A stretch of 64,000 nt of DNA, from positions 5,766,001 to 5,830,000 of the forward strand of contig JBHGNT010000013.1 in NCBI GenBank assembly GCA_043228905.1, read 5' to 3'. The stretch comes from Azolla caroliniana. Taxonomy: Eukaryota > Polypodiophyta. Positions 51,244-61,404 of the stretch are shown here, piece after piece. Position numbers and translations under genes: made by a program. How positions within the stretch are numbered: the stretch's first letter is position 1; each line of letters opens with the position of its first letter. The notes beneath the pieces were generated by a model. The model was given only the letters and a program-made list of their open reading frames with translations. It was not told the DNA's origin and ran no database searches.

Positions 51244-52674
51244 TCATAACTTGTCGAGACCAAGGGGCTTGGCGAATATGTCGGCAATCTGCTGACCCAT
51301 CGGAACATACCCTAGTTCGACTTCACTAGAAAGGACACGCTCGCGAACAAAATGGTAGTGTACCACAATGTGCTTGGTTCGAGCATGGAATACAGGGTTT
51401 TTCACAAGATGGATACTACTAAGGTTGTCGCAATAGATCGTCATCAGATCAGACACCTCGACATGCAGATCCTGTAATAGCCGTTTTAGCCAAATGATTT
51501 CGCACATAGCGATAGTCACCCCTCGATATTCAGTCTTCGTGCTCGACAATGCTACTGTTTGCTGCTTCTTATTGCTCCATGCGATCGCCACACTCCCTAA
51601 TGAGAAGGCGTATCCGGATGTGCATTATGATCGTTGGCATTTTCGACCCAATCAGCATCCGTGTAGCCAACTAACTGTTCGGCTACGTCTGACCGATACA
51701 ACAATGCCATGTCTTTTGTGCCACTGATATATCGCAATATCCTTTGCGTGCATTGAAGATGTTCGGCCGTAGGCTGGAACATAAACTGACTGATCAAGCC
51801 GACCGAGTAACTGAGATCCGGCTGAGTAATTGTCAAGTAAATTAGGCTTCTGAAAATCTGTCGAAACCATGTCGGGTCGCACGCCTTTCCCAAATCTCGG
51901 TGAGGCTTTACGTTTTTGTCTAGAGGGGTCAAGATGGGCTTACAATATGCCATCCCGAACTTGAAGAGCATATTCAGCACGTAATGACGCCGACTGATCA
52001 ATATGCCTTCGGGGGTGCGGATCACTTTGATCCCGAGGAAGTAATGAAGGTCTCCAAGATCCTTCATTTCGAATGATGCCGCAAGCTGCGACTTTACGCA
52101 GCAGATTTCTTCTAGGTCGGCATCAGCGATGACTAAATCATCAACATAGAGTAAGAGACTAACCGGTCCATGTCAACCTTGTTGTTCAACCTTGTTGACT
52201 TCGACGGTGCAAACCCCATCTTACGCAATCGTTGCGTAATCTTCACGTTCTAAGCTCGCAAGGATTACTTAAGTCCATATAATGACTTCTTCAATCGGCA
52301 CACTACTGAAGTGTTCTGTTTGGATAGAAATCCAGGAGGTTGTACCATGTATGTACTTGTTCCTCAAGATCGCCTTGCAGGAACACGTTCTTTACATCCA
52401 TTTGATGTAAGTGCCACCCCTTCGCCGCTGCTACAACTAGTAAGACACACATGGTAGTCATCTTCGTGATAGACGTGAAGGTCTCATCGTAATCTATGCC
52501 GTGCTTCTGCGCATAGCCTTTCGCCACTAACCAAGCCTTATAGCGGTTGACAGAGCCGTCGGTGTTGTGCTTGACATTGCACACCCATCTGCATCCAATC
52601 GGCTTTACACCCTTCGGTGCGTCAACCAGGTCCCAAGTCTCATTATCAGTCAAAGCGCGCATCGCTTCCTCCAT
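51244..52674 (-). pseudogene. pol: E4 reverse transcriptase and RNase H (degenerate)
   Basis: On the minus strand RT runs from 52674 ([51 protein letters not shown]) through a broken middle (about 52300-52080; YVDD region degraded) to 52067-51597 (KDLGDLHYFLGIKVI, LIYLTITQPDLSY). RNase H follows (51591-51244; SSTKTEYRGVTIAMCEI, YCDNLSSIHLVKNPV). Stops and frameshifts throughout. Confidence 0.85.
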
Positions 52675-52740
52675 CGTGCCACGCTAATTCTCGTCATTCG
52701 TCGCTTTTGCGTGGTTCTCTAGCTCATGCACTTTCGCCAC

Positions 52741-53726
52741 TCATGTCATGTACACGTAATGGTGCGCCATGTATTCATTGTACCTGTATCTCTTTACGGG
52801 ATTGTTAAGGCGGGTAGATCGACGTAATTCGTGATTACCCAATTTCACGACCTTTTTGGCCGATTTCGACCTCTTCCGCAGAGGTTCCTTTTTGATTGGC
52901 CCGATGTCAGATTTGCTCCGATCTGAGTGGGCATTGCCAAACTCGTACTTTCGCATTTTCTTCTTGCCCTTCTCTTTACGCGTAAACCGTCTCCTTGGTT
53001 CTTTACGCAGGGACAATATGGCCGAGTCTTCACTACTCGCCGTCAGTTCAACAGGTTGGCAAGTTTGGTTCAACCCCTCATTCGGCCCACTTATCCAAAA
53101 TGAGATCGAACTCTCTTCCAGAGTTTCGATATCCTCGTCACGCAAGGGCATCTCAGTCTCGCTGACCTCTTCCTCAGAATTCAGAATGGAGTCATGAGGT
53201 ATTGGAGGCGAAGGCAAGTACCACGAGGCAGACTCGTCGAATACGACATCTCGACTTACGCGGACTTCCTTCGTTTGGGGGTTATAGCACTTATACCCCT
53301 TTTGATCGTCTGAATAGCCGACTGGGATACACTTCTCGGCTTTGGCATCCAATTTCCTCCTCTTCTCCTTCGACACGTGTACATACGCAATGCTGGCGAA
53401 AATTCTGAAGTGTGCCAGGTTCGGCCTCTTCTCGAAATACAGCTCATGTGGCGACACTCCTCCATTAGCAGAAGTCCGATTCTGCAAGTAAACTGCTGTC
53501 CTTACGGCTTCAGCCCAATAGGATTTTGGCATATGCTTCTCTTCAAGCATTGCCCTAGCCACTTCTTCGATTGTCCGACTCTTCCGCTCGGCTACGCCAT
53601 TTTGCTCCGGCGTATATCTATACGAGAATTCGCATCGAATTCCCTCCTTCTGTAGCTAACTTGTGAACTGGTCGGAGAAGTACTCCTTCCCGCCATCGGA
53701 CCGTAGGAATTTGATCTTACGCCCAG
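52741..53726 (-). pseudogene. pol: E4 integrase core and carboxy-terminal part
   Basis: The frame 53562-52741 (273 residues) begins at MARAMLEEKHMPKSYWAEA and runs through KRPNLAHFRIFASIAYVHV and GYSDDQKGYKCYNPQTKEV to an acidic/basic linker and STRLNNPVKRYRYNEYMAHH. Upstream, 53722-53563 encodes KFLRSDGG, TPEQNGVAERKSRT with a stop near 53657. E5 is inserted at 53727, within ETGRKIKFLRSDGG. Confidence 0.85.
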
Positions 53727-54116
53727 TGTTGAGTGACAAGCTCAACATTTGTGCGTAATCCGATGCGTAAAACCGGTACGTAGATCGGTGTGTAGGAAGG
53801 CCATATCGGTGCGTAGACCGAAAGGCCGTTAGAAAGATATTCCTCGTAATGAATAGTTTTGGGAGTAAGTGTCGAGGCTCATTTATGAGCAGTCAAGTAC
53901 TGTCAGTACTTGTGTTAGCCCATTGTCAGGGCTTGTATAAAAGTGCTCATTGAGCACATCCTATGTACAGATTGAGTATTATCGTTTGAATTAAGTTCTT
54001 GTGCTTACTCTCTCTCTGTCTCTCCCGTGCGTACTGTGCAAACCTAAGCTTTCCATTAAACCTGCGTTTTCTGTTGTTCGGATTTCCTATATTGCTTCCG
54101 CACGCCATTCTTTTCA
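53727..54116 (+). mobile_element. 5' LTR of copia E5
   Basis: TGTTGAGTGA to ...ATTCTTTTCA, 390 bases. Has a TATAAAAG box at about 53936 and a TGCTCATTGAGCA palindrome at about 53944-53956. It ends flush with the primer site. Confidence 0.9.
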
Positions 54117-54128
54117 TGGTATCAGAGC
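54117..54128 (+). promoter_or_regulatory. Primer binding site of E5 (initiator tRNA-Met type)
   Basis: TGGTATCAGAGC immediately follows the LTR, the standard complement to the 3' end of plant initiator tRNA-Met used by copia elements. E4 has TGGTATCAAAGC at 60999-61010 (minus), one base different. Confidence 0.9.
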
Positions 54129-54198
54129 GTGAGGGTTGAGAACCTCTGCTACCGACTTTGCTTGAAGGAAAAACCAACGAAGAAGAACAAGAAAACCG

Positions 54199-55150
54199 AT
54201 GGACAGAGGTATGGCTAGCTCGCTTCTAACGGAGAAGCTCGACAGAACCAACTACGCATCTTGGTCCTACAAGATGCACCAGTACCTGCTCGGACACGGT
54301 TACTGGAGCAATGTCGATGGAGCAAATGACATAGCACCCGATTCGACACACAAAGACTTCCCGGCGTGGGAACAATTGGCGAGCAGAATGCAGTACTGTT
54401 TTGCGTCTTGTGTGGGCGAACAACTGTTAAGTTACGTTTGGGATGCAAAAATGCCGAAGGGTGCGTGGGAAAATCTGAAGAAGATCTTCTCCACGAGCAA
54501 CACAGCCAAGAAGCTTCAGCTTCGACAAGAGTTGAGCAACCTATGGCAACGCGATTTGTCGGTGGCTGACTATACCTCGAGGATTAAGAACATATGCGAC
54601 TCCTTAGCTTCCATCGATGTGAATATCGAGGAAAGCGAGATGGTCTAGGTCTATCTTAGGGGTTTCGCGTCGAAGTTCGGGGCGTTCCGAACTGTTGTGT
54701 GTACCCGGGAGAATACGCCGTCCTTTTTCGACTTACAGTCGATGCTCCTGGTAGAGGAGAACCACGCGGGTGCGTCAACAAGCATGCACACCGACAGCAA
54801 GATGTTGTACACGGAGGGAGATAGGCCCCGTGGTCGTGGCGAACGAGGCGGCCAACGGGATCAAGGAAGAAGGCACTGAAGTGATGCCGACAACAATTCC
54901 AGACCTTCCGAAAACAGGGGGAGTCGAGGTGACGAGAACCAGCAAGGGAAATCCATCGTGGAATGCTGGTACTGTGGCAAGAAAGGCCACAGGGAAAAAA
55001 CGCGCCGATTTGGAGAGAACCGGGTCCGGAACATGCTCCGGACAGACCGAAAAAGGAAATCGGCAACGATCACACTACGCCGAAGGATTCGGAGAACCCG
55101 GAAAAGGGTCAGTCTTCGTGACGAGACACGAAGCAAACTCAATGAAGTAG
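54199..55150 (+). pseudogene. gag: E5 gag
   Basis: The first frame (54199-54648) encodes MDRGMASSLLTEKLDRTNYA, W-KMHQYLLGHGYW and KLQLRQELSNLWQRD, a copia gag (UBN2-like) domain; a TAG at 54646 ends it and the homologous region continues in other frames. The zinc knuckle near 54958 reads CWYCGKKGHREK and loses its last Cys through a small frameshift; E4 has the full CWYCGKKGHKESEC. Confidence 0.85.
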
Positions 55151-55162
55151 ACCATCCCGAAA

Positions 55163-55720
55163 TTGGACGAGGTGTGGTACGTCGACTCCGGCGCGTCAAA
55201 TCACATGACGAGCCATAAGGAGTGGTTCTCGTACCAAGAAAAACCGATGCAACCGGGAGTAGTCGCAACCGGAGACGACACTCTGCATGCGATCGCGAAT
55301 GTCGGAGAAGTTCCCCTGAGCCATGTCGGGCAAAAAGGGAAACTCATGAACGTGCTACATGTTCCGACAATAACGAAGAACTTAGTGTCGGTCGGATAGA
55401 TCGTCGATCAAGGGATGGAGGTCCGGTTTACGCACCTCGGGTGCTTCATTGAGGAAGAAGGCCGAATTTTTGTGCAAGGGTGCAGAGATGGGAGGATGTT
55501 TATCCTCGACTCTACTGACAGTGGCACCGCAATGTTCGCGAAGGGACAAAAAGTCGAGTCCACGTCAACTACCAGCGGCTTCTAGACCTGCAATCGAAAT
55601 AAGTAGTGTTCGGATTGCCCAAATTTAGTGGCCGGAAGGCACAAATTTGTGAAGCCTGCCAGCTTGGAAGCAACACCGACTTCCTTTCCCCAACGAGCAT
55701 AACCGGAGCCGGAACAAGCT
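55163..55720 (+). pseudogene. pol: E5 protease and GAG-pre-integrase region
   Basis: VWYVDSGASNHMTSHKEWF holds the copia protease active site D-S-G. LMNVLHVPTITKNLVSVG follows, then a TAG near 55397, with the GAG-pre-integrase region continuing in frame (VDQGMEVRFTHLGCF) and then degraded near 55560-55720 by frameshifts. Confidence 0.8.
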
Positions 55721-55724
55721 CGAC

Positions 55725-56651
55725 TTGATACACTCTGATGTGTGGGGGCCGGCACAAAATGATAGTCTTGGCGGGAGCCGATATTTTGTCTCCTTCATTG
55801 ACGACTACACGTGGCACACGTGGATCTACCTCATTCAGAGGAAAAGCGAAGTCTTCGACTGTTTTCGGGACCTCAAAGGGTTTGTGGAAACGGAAACAAG
55901 AAGAAAGATCAAGTGCCTGCGGTCGGATGGTGGAAAAGAATACTTTTCCGGTCAGTTCACAGGTTATCTACAACAGATGGGAATTTGGCATGAATTCAGT
56001 TGTAGATACACGCCCGAGCAAAACGGCGTGGCTGAGAGGAAAAATCGATTGGTTGTGGAAGCGGCACGGGCAATGCTGGAGGAGAAGAGCTTTCCCAAGT
56101 TCTACTGGGCCGAGGTGGTAAGGACCGCGGTATACATCCAGAACCGGATCGGAGAAAAAGTGTCGGTGCACGAGCTTTACTTCGGAACGAAGCCGAACTT
56201 GCGACACTTACGAGTTTTCGGTAGCATTGCATATGTGCATGTGCCGAAGGAGAAAAGGAGGAAGTTGGACGCAAAAGTCGAGAAGTGTATCTTGGTCGGC
56301 TATTCGGACGAGCAGAAGGGTTATAAGTACTATAACCCGCGTACCAAACAAGCGCGTGTGAGCCGCGACGTTGTGTTTGATGAGTCCACGTCCTGGAACT
56401 TGCCTCCGACTCCGGACCTCACCTCCAATCTGAGTTTTGACTATGAGGATAGCAAGGCCGAGGTGCCTCCAGCTCAGCCTGAAATCGGGACCCCTGAAGA
56501 GAGTCTGATTTCGTTTCGGTTAAGTGGACCGAATGGACGACTGAGTCGATACGACCAGTCTGATGAAGACCTGGCGAGTGGTGGAGACTCGGCCGTGCAT
56601 TCCCCGCGTAGGAAGCCGAGGAGACGGCTTATGCGCCAAGAGAAAGGGTAG
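55725..56651 (+). pseudogene. pol: E5 integrase
   Basis: 308 residues open. The catalytic triad is visible: D in MIHSDVWGPA, D in KCLRSDGGKEYF and E in TPEQNGVAERKNR. The domain continues through FYWAEVVRTAVYIQNR, HLRVFGSIAYVHVP and VSRDVVFDESTSW into an acidic linker. A TAG at 56649 follows; the linker and RT continue. The zinc finger lies in the broken region upstream. Confidence 0.87.
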
Positions 56652-56657
56652 AAGAAG

Positions 56658-57850
56658 GTGTCGCATTCTGGCACGGATAGGAATGAGTCAGACCGACGCG
56701 AGTCCGATTCTGAGGGAAGCGGCGATGGGCCTTTAGTAGCGAAGTCCGCGTTGGCCGAGAAGACCTCGACATCGGCTAATGACCGATTACCCCGATCTAC
56801 CCGCCAAAAGAACCCAGTTGTGTGGTTCGGATACAATTGGTACATGGCGCATCATTATGCGTACATGACCCGTGTAGCGGAAGTGCGTGAGCTGGACAGC
56901 TACGCAGAAGCGGCAAAGGACGTGAATTGGCGCGCCGCGATGGACGAAGAGATGCACGCATTGGCGGAAAACGGGACCTGGGACCTGGTTGACGCACCGA
57001 AGGGTGTGAAGCCGATCGGATGTAGGTGGGTGTACAGGGTCAAGTACAACATTGACGGCTCGGTCAACCGCTACAAGGCCCGTTTAGTGGCAAAAGGCTA
57101 CGCGTAGAAAAACGGCATCGACTACGATGAGACATTCGCGCCGGTCGCGAAGATGACGACCATCCGTGTTTTGCTCGCGGTAGCCGTAGCCAAGGGGTAG
57201 CACTTACATCAGATGGATGTAAAGAATGTGTTCCTTCAAGGTGACCTTGAGGACCAAGTGTACATGGTACAACCCCCCGGATTTCACTCCGGAACGAACA
57301 CGTCGGTAGTGTGCTGATTGAAGAAGTCCCTTTATGGACTGAAGCAAGCCCCGCATGCTTGGAATGCGAAGATCACGCATCAGTTGCATCGGATGGGCTT
57401 TGCGACGTCAAAATCGGACGCCTCGTTGTTCATTCAGAAAGGTCGACTCATGCCGGTCAATATTTTACTCTATGTTGATGACTTGGTCATCACCGGCGCC
57501 GACCTAGGTGAAATCAACCGCGTGAAGCTCTAGCTTGCGGCATCATTCGACATGAAGGATCTAGGGGACCTTCATTACTTCCTTGGGATCGAAGTGATCC
57601 GCACCCCAGAAGGCATACTGATCAGCCAACGTCATTATGCGCTGACTATGCTCTTCAAATTTGGGATGGCAGACTGTAAGTCTGTCTCGACTCCTCTGGA
57701 TACAACTGTCAAGCTTCGCCCCAATTCCGGCAAGGTTTTCGATCCAACAAGGTTCCGAAAAATTGTCGGAAGCCTTATCTACTTGACAATGACCCGACCC
57801 GATCTCAGTTATCCGGTCGGGGTGATCAGTCAATTTATGACATGACCTAC
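56658..57850 (+). pseudogene. pol: E5 reverse transcriptase
   Basis: Begins with the RT amino region (DVNWRAAMDEEMHALAENG, GCRWVYRVKYNIDGSVN), then a TAG at 57105, FAPVAKMTTIRVLLAVAV, a TAG near 57198, [35 protein letters not shown], catalytic LLYVDDLVITGADLGE, a TAG at 57531, KDLGDLHYFLGIEVIRT and LIYLTMTRPDLSYPVG, with a TGA at 57843. The frame stays mostly the same, so the damage is chiefly point nonsense. Confidence 0.87.
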
Positions 57851-57944
57851 CGAGGAGCACCTTTAGTGTGCGCAACGCGTACTGCGGTACGTAAGCGGCA
57901 CTAAGGACCGGGGACAACTATATCGGACCGATACAACCCCGCAG

Positions 57945-58895
57945 TTGGTCGGCTACACTGATGCCGACTGGGCCAACAATGTCGCCGATCGCCGATCCAC
58001 GTCCGGATACGCGTTCTCTGTTGGGAGTGCCGCGATCGCGTGGAGTAGCAAGAAGCAGCCGAGAGTTGCACTGTCGAGCACCGAAGCTAAGTACCGAGGA
58101 GCGGCTATCGCGACATGCGAAGCCATATGGTTGAAGCGGCTACTTAAGGATCTGCAGGTGGAGGTGTCCGATTTGACGACGATCTACTCTGACAACCTCA
58201 GCAGCATCCAACTCGCGAAGAACCCCGTCTTCCACGCACGGACCAAGCACATTGAGGTGCACTACCATTTTGTCCGTGAGCGTGTCCTTTCTGGTGAAGT
58301 CGAACTTCAGTATGTTTCGACAGCTCAGCAGACTGCCGACATCTTCACCAAGCCTCTTGGTCTGGACAAGTTGCGGCAATTCTCGGGTGCACTTGGGTTG
58401 CGTTACCTGGACGTGCCGAACTTGAGGGGGAGAAACGTTTCAGATGACCACGAAAGGGAGCAGAAAAGGAGCGGAAAAGCTCGTGGGAGCGGAAAAGCCC
58501 GTGGTGCCGAGTCGGATGACGAATTCGACCTCGGATCGGCTGAAGAAGCCGAGTGCGGATCCGCAGAAGAGTCCGAAAGCGGACATAAGGGGAGTAGCCG
58601 AAAGAAGATGCCGGAGCCAACCAGGCATGGGCAAGATGACACCGTCAAGGGCGAGAAGACCGAAGACGAGTTGGAGACAACCAACTCGGACGAGAGCGAA
58701 AACCGATCAGAGGTAGCCGAGTCGGTTCGGATGTTTGATTCAGATACACTGAATCAACCGAGGACCAAGCGGAAAAGAAGGCAACAGGAGAAGCGCCAAC
58801 ACCGCATCGACAAGGAAGCTGTGAAGGGCCATGGGACCAGACAAGCCGACCAGAAGGGTCGAAGCGTGCGGAGTCGAACAGGCCGAGGAGCGTGA
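57945..58895 (+). pseudogene. pol: E5 RNase H with a ~155-residue carboxy-terminal extension
   Basis: RNase H: VGYTDADWANNVADRRSTSG, AIAWSSKKQPRVALSSTEAK, YSDNLSSIQLAKNPV, QQTADIFTKPLGLDKL, ending near LDVPNLRGR, where copia polyproteins normally stop. Here the frame crosses an internal polypurine tract (58419-58434) and continues for about 155 residues of highly charged sequence (ESDDEFDLGSAEEAECGSAE, RTKRKRRQQEKRQHR), to a stop at 58893-58895. No domain recognised in the extension; it looks disordered with a basic end. Confidence 0.85.
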
Positions 58896-58958
58896 GCGAG
58901 ACGTGGAGCCAGGAGAAGCCGGAGCGTAGGTCCGGCAAAGCAAGCGGAACCTCAAGTT

Positions 58959-58973
58959 GAGCTTGAGGGGGAG
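58959..58973 (+). promoter_or_regulatory. Terminal polypurine tract of E5
   Basis: GAGCTTGAGGGGGAG directly precedes the 3' LTR. The internal copy at 58419-58434 (AACTTGAGGGGGAG) shares 12 of its last bases. Confidence 0.9.
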
Positions 58974-59363
58974 TGTTGAGAGACAAGCTCAACATTTGTG
59001 CGTAATCCGATGAGTAAAAACGGTACGCAGACCGGTGTGTAAGAAGGTCGTATCGGTGCGTAGACCGAAAGGCCGTTAGAAAGATATTCCTCATAAGGAA
59101 TAGTTTTGGGAGTAAGTGTCGAGGCTCATTTATGAGCAGTCAAGTACTGTTAGTACTTGTGTCAGCCCATTGTCAGGGCTTGTATAAAAGTGCTCATTGA
59201 GCACATCCTATGTACAGATTGAGTATTATCGTTTGAATTAAGTTCTTGTGCTTACTCTCTCTCTGTCTCTCCCATGCGTAATGTGCAAACCTAAGCTTTC
59301 CATTAAACCTGCGTTTTCTGTTGTTCTAATTTCCTGTATTGCTTCCGCACGCCATTCTTTTCA
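58974..59363 (+). mobile_element. 3' LTR of copia E5
   Basis: TGTTGAGAGA to ...ATTCTTTTCA, 390 bases, about 17 differences from the 5' LTR. Followed by CCCAA, the target duplication, and then host E4 sequence. Confidence 0.9.
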
Positions 59364-59955
59364 CCCAATTTCACTTTCCGCAAGGCTCTTCACCTTCAGG
59401 AAACATGTGAAGACTTTGCTCTTCTTCGCGATCATGCATGCCCAAGTATGCTGAGTGAAGTCATCGATGAAGGTTACGAAGTCACTGCTTCTACCGAGAC
59501 TCACATTCTATGCCAAACCCCACACATCCGAATGGATTAAATCTAGCGGATTTTGACTACGATTGCACTCGTTAGGGAATGGAAGTCGGTGTTGTTTTCC
59601 CATCTGGCAGGCTTTGCAGACTTGGCAATTCTGGCCCCGAAATTTTGGCAAGCCGAAAACAATGTTCTTCATCTGCATTTCACGAAGCCATGGGAAGTTA
59701 ACATGGCCGAACCGCTTGTGCCATAGTTCGATATTCGATTCAACCTTTTGCCCTTTCTCAAACATAGCGGTGCCCACATTGTTGGTTTCGAGGATAAACA
59801 TCCTCCCTTCATGGCGGCCTTGCGCGATTACTTTGCCTTCCTCTTCTATGAAGCAACCGAGATGCGAGAATCGAACTTCCATCCCTTCGTCGATGATATG
59901 ACCGACCGGCACAAGGTTCTTGTTTATTGTCGGGACGTTCTTGTTTACCACACCT
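59364..59955 (-). pseudogene. pol: E4 integrase amino part and GAG-pre-integrase
   Basis: The minus-strand frame 59951-59508 (147 residues) reads VPTINKNLVPVGHIIDEGME, RHEGRMFILETNN, LWHKRFGHVNFPWLREMQ, CKACQMGKQHRLPFP (the zinc H-H-C-C motif) and LIHSDVWGLA with the first integrase aspartate. 59507-59364 continues toward the E5 insertion point. Confidence 0.85.
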
Positions 59956-60990
59956 CACTTGGTTTCTAAGTGTTCACGGCCATCGAGTTGGCCTTGTGCT
60001 TCATTACGAAGGTTGGGCCTGATCCATTTCCAGCTTGTTTGGAGCCCTCAGTGTAGTGCGACTTCTGACGCCTCTCTGCGTCTCTTCCGCTCGATCTGGC
60101 TTCGTCTGAATCGGCTCTCTTTTTCCAACACTCGCTCTCTTTGTGGCCTTTCTTGCCACAGTACCAACATTCCGATGCGGCCATCCCTTGCCAACTTCTG
60201 GTGCCGCCATGATTCCCCTTACTTCCAGAGGGTTCGGAGTTGCTATTAGCATTTCGATTATGCCATACATTTTTCTCTTTTCAACCTCCTCCTTTACGCG
60301 CCGATCCGCCTCGTCCACCACGACCAGGGGGCCTATCCTCCTCCGTGTATAGAATTTTGTTGTTGGCGTGCATACTCGTCGACGCACGCACGTGATTTTC
60401 CTCCATGAGCAACATTGACTGAAGTTTGAAGAATGAAGGCGTATTCTCCCTCGTACAGACCGCCGTTCGGAACGCTCCGAACTTTGATGCTAACCCACCA
60501 AGAAAAACCTGCACCATTTCATCTTCCTCGATGTTCACGTTGACAGATCTTTTTGCCAGACATTGCTGAGCTCTTGTCTGAGTTGCAACTTCTTGGCCAT
60601 TGTGCTTGCGGGGAAAATCCTTTTGAGATTCACCCACGCGTCCTTCGGCATCTTGGCATCCCGAATATAGCTCAATAGTTGGTCACTCACATAGGAAGCA
60701 AAGCAGTAGAGGACTTTGGTTGCCGCTTGTTCCCAAGCCGAAAAATCCCTATATGTCGATTCGGGTGCTCTATCATTAGCTCCTTCGAAATAACTCCAGT
60801 AACCATGACCAAGCAGGTACTAGTGCATCTTGTATGACCAAGATGCATAGTTGCTCTTGTCAAGCTTCTCAGTCAGTAGCGAACTTCCCATTCCTCTTTC
60901 CATGTTGTTGTCTTATCTTTTCCGAAAAACAAGAAGAGCAAACTGAACTCGGTCTTTGTCGTAAGCTTTTCTGTTGGCTACAGAGGACTT
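59956..60990 (-). pseudogene. gag: E4 gag and protease start (degenerate)
   Basis: The minus strand carries the knuckle CWYCGKKGHKESEC (C-x2-C-x4-H-x4-C, near 60160-60130) and, upstream, copia gag pieces (ARTKFGAFRTAVCTRENTPS-like, KKLQLRQELSN, W-KMH). Frames shift near 60390 and 60550, and in-frame stops occur near 60822. It is homologous to the E5 gag throughout. Just upstream lie the primer site and 5' LTR. Confidence 0.8.
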
Positions 60991-61010
60991 CAAACCTCGC
61001 TTTGATACCA

Positions 61011-61404
61011 TGTAAAGGAATATGTGTGTAGAGGTGTATGCGCAAGACACATAGTATATTTTGGAAGTAAGACAAATCGGTAAAACACAGAAATGGAGAG
61101 GGAGAGACAAAAACAGAGATAGAGAGAGCAGACAGAAAAAACTCAGATTCAAAAAATGACTCTCTGTATACCCTCTCCTCTATACATACTTCGTGCTTAG
61201 TGACCACCTTTTGTACAAGCCCTGACAATCAGGCTGACACAACTACTGACAATACTTGATTGCTCATAAATGAGCCTACTATACTAACTCCCAAAATTAT
61301 TCCTTACAGGGAATAACACTCTAACGGCCTTTCGGTTTACACACCAATACGACCAAGTTGTGCGTAATGATTTACGCACCCAATGTTGAGCTTGTCTCTG
61401 AACA
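61011..61404 (-). mobile_element. 5' LTR of copia E4
   Basis: Minus-strand TGTTCAGAGACAAGCTCAAC (61404) to ...CCTTTACA (61011), 394 bases. Next to it (60999-61010) is the primer site TGGTATCAAAGC. It pairs with 50308-50692. Confidence 0.87.

Larger units (their letters stand above)
53727..59363 (+). mobile_element. Copia element E5 (full length, inactivated)
   Basis: Plus-strand element with 390-base LTRs at both ends, an initiator-Met primer site, gag, protease, integrase, RT, RNase H, an extension and a terminal polypurine tract. Flanks CCCAG (53722-53726) and CCCAA (59364-59368) are a 5-bp target duplication with one change. The LTRs differ at about 17 of 390 positions by eye. It is related to its host E4 but lies in the opposite orientation. 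Confidence 0.9.
50308..61404 (-). mobile_element. Copia element E4 (complete outline, degenerate, split by E5)
   Basis: Minus-strand element in the E3 reverse transcriptase: 3' LTR (50308-50692), pol (51200-53722), E5 insertion, rest of integrase to gag (59364-60990), primer site (60999-61010), 5' LTR (61011-61404). Flanks share TCTT (50304-50307 and 61405-61408). Removing it restores the E3 frame HSK-ITQYF. Confidence 0.85.
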
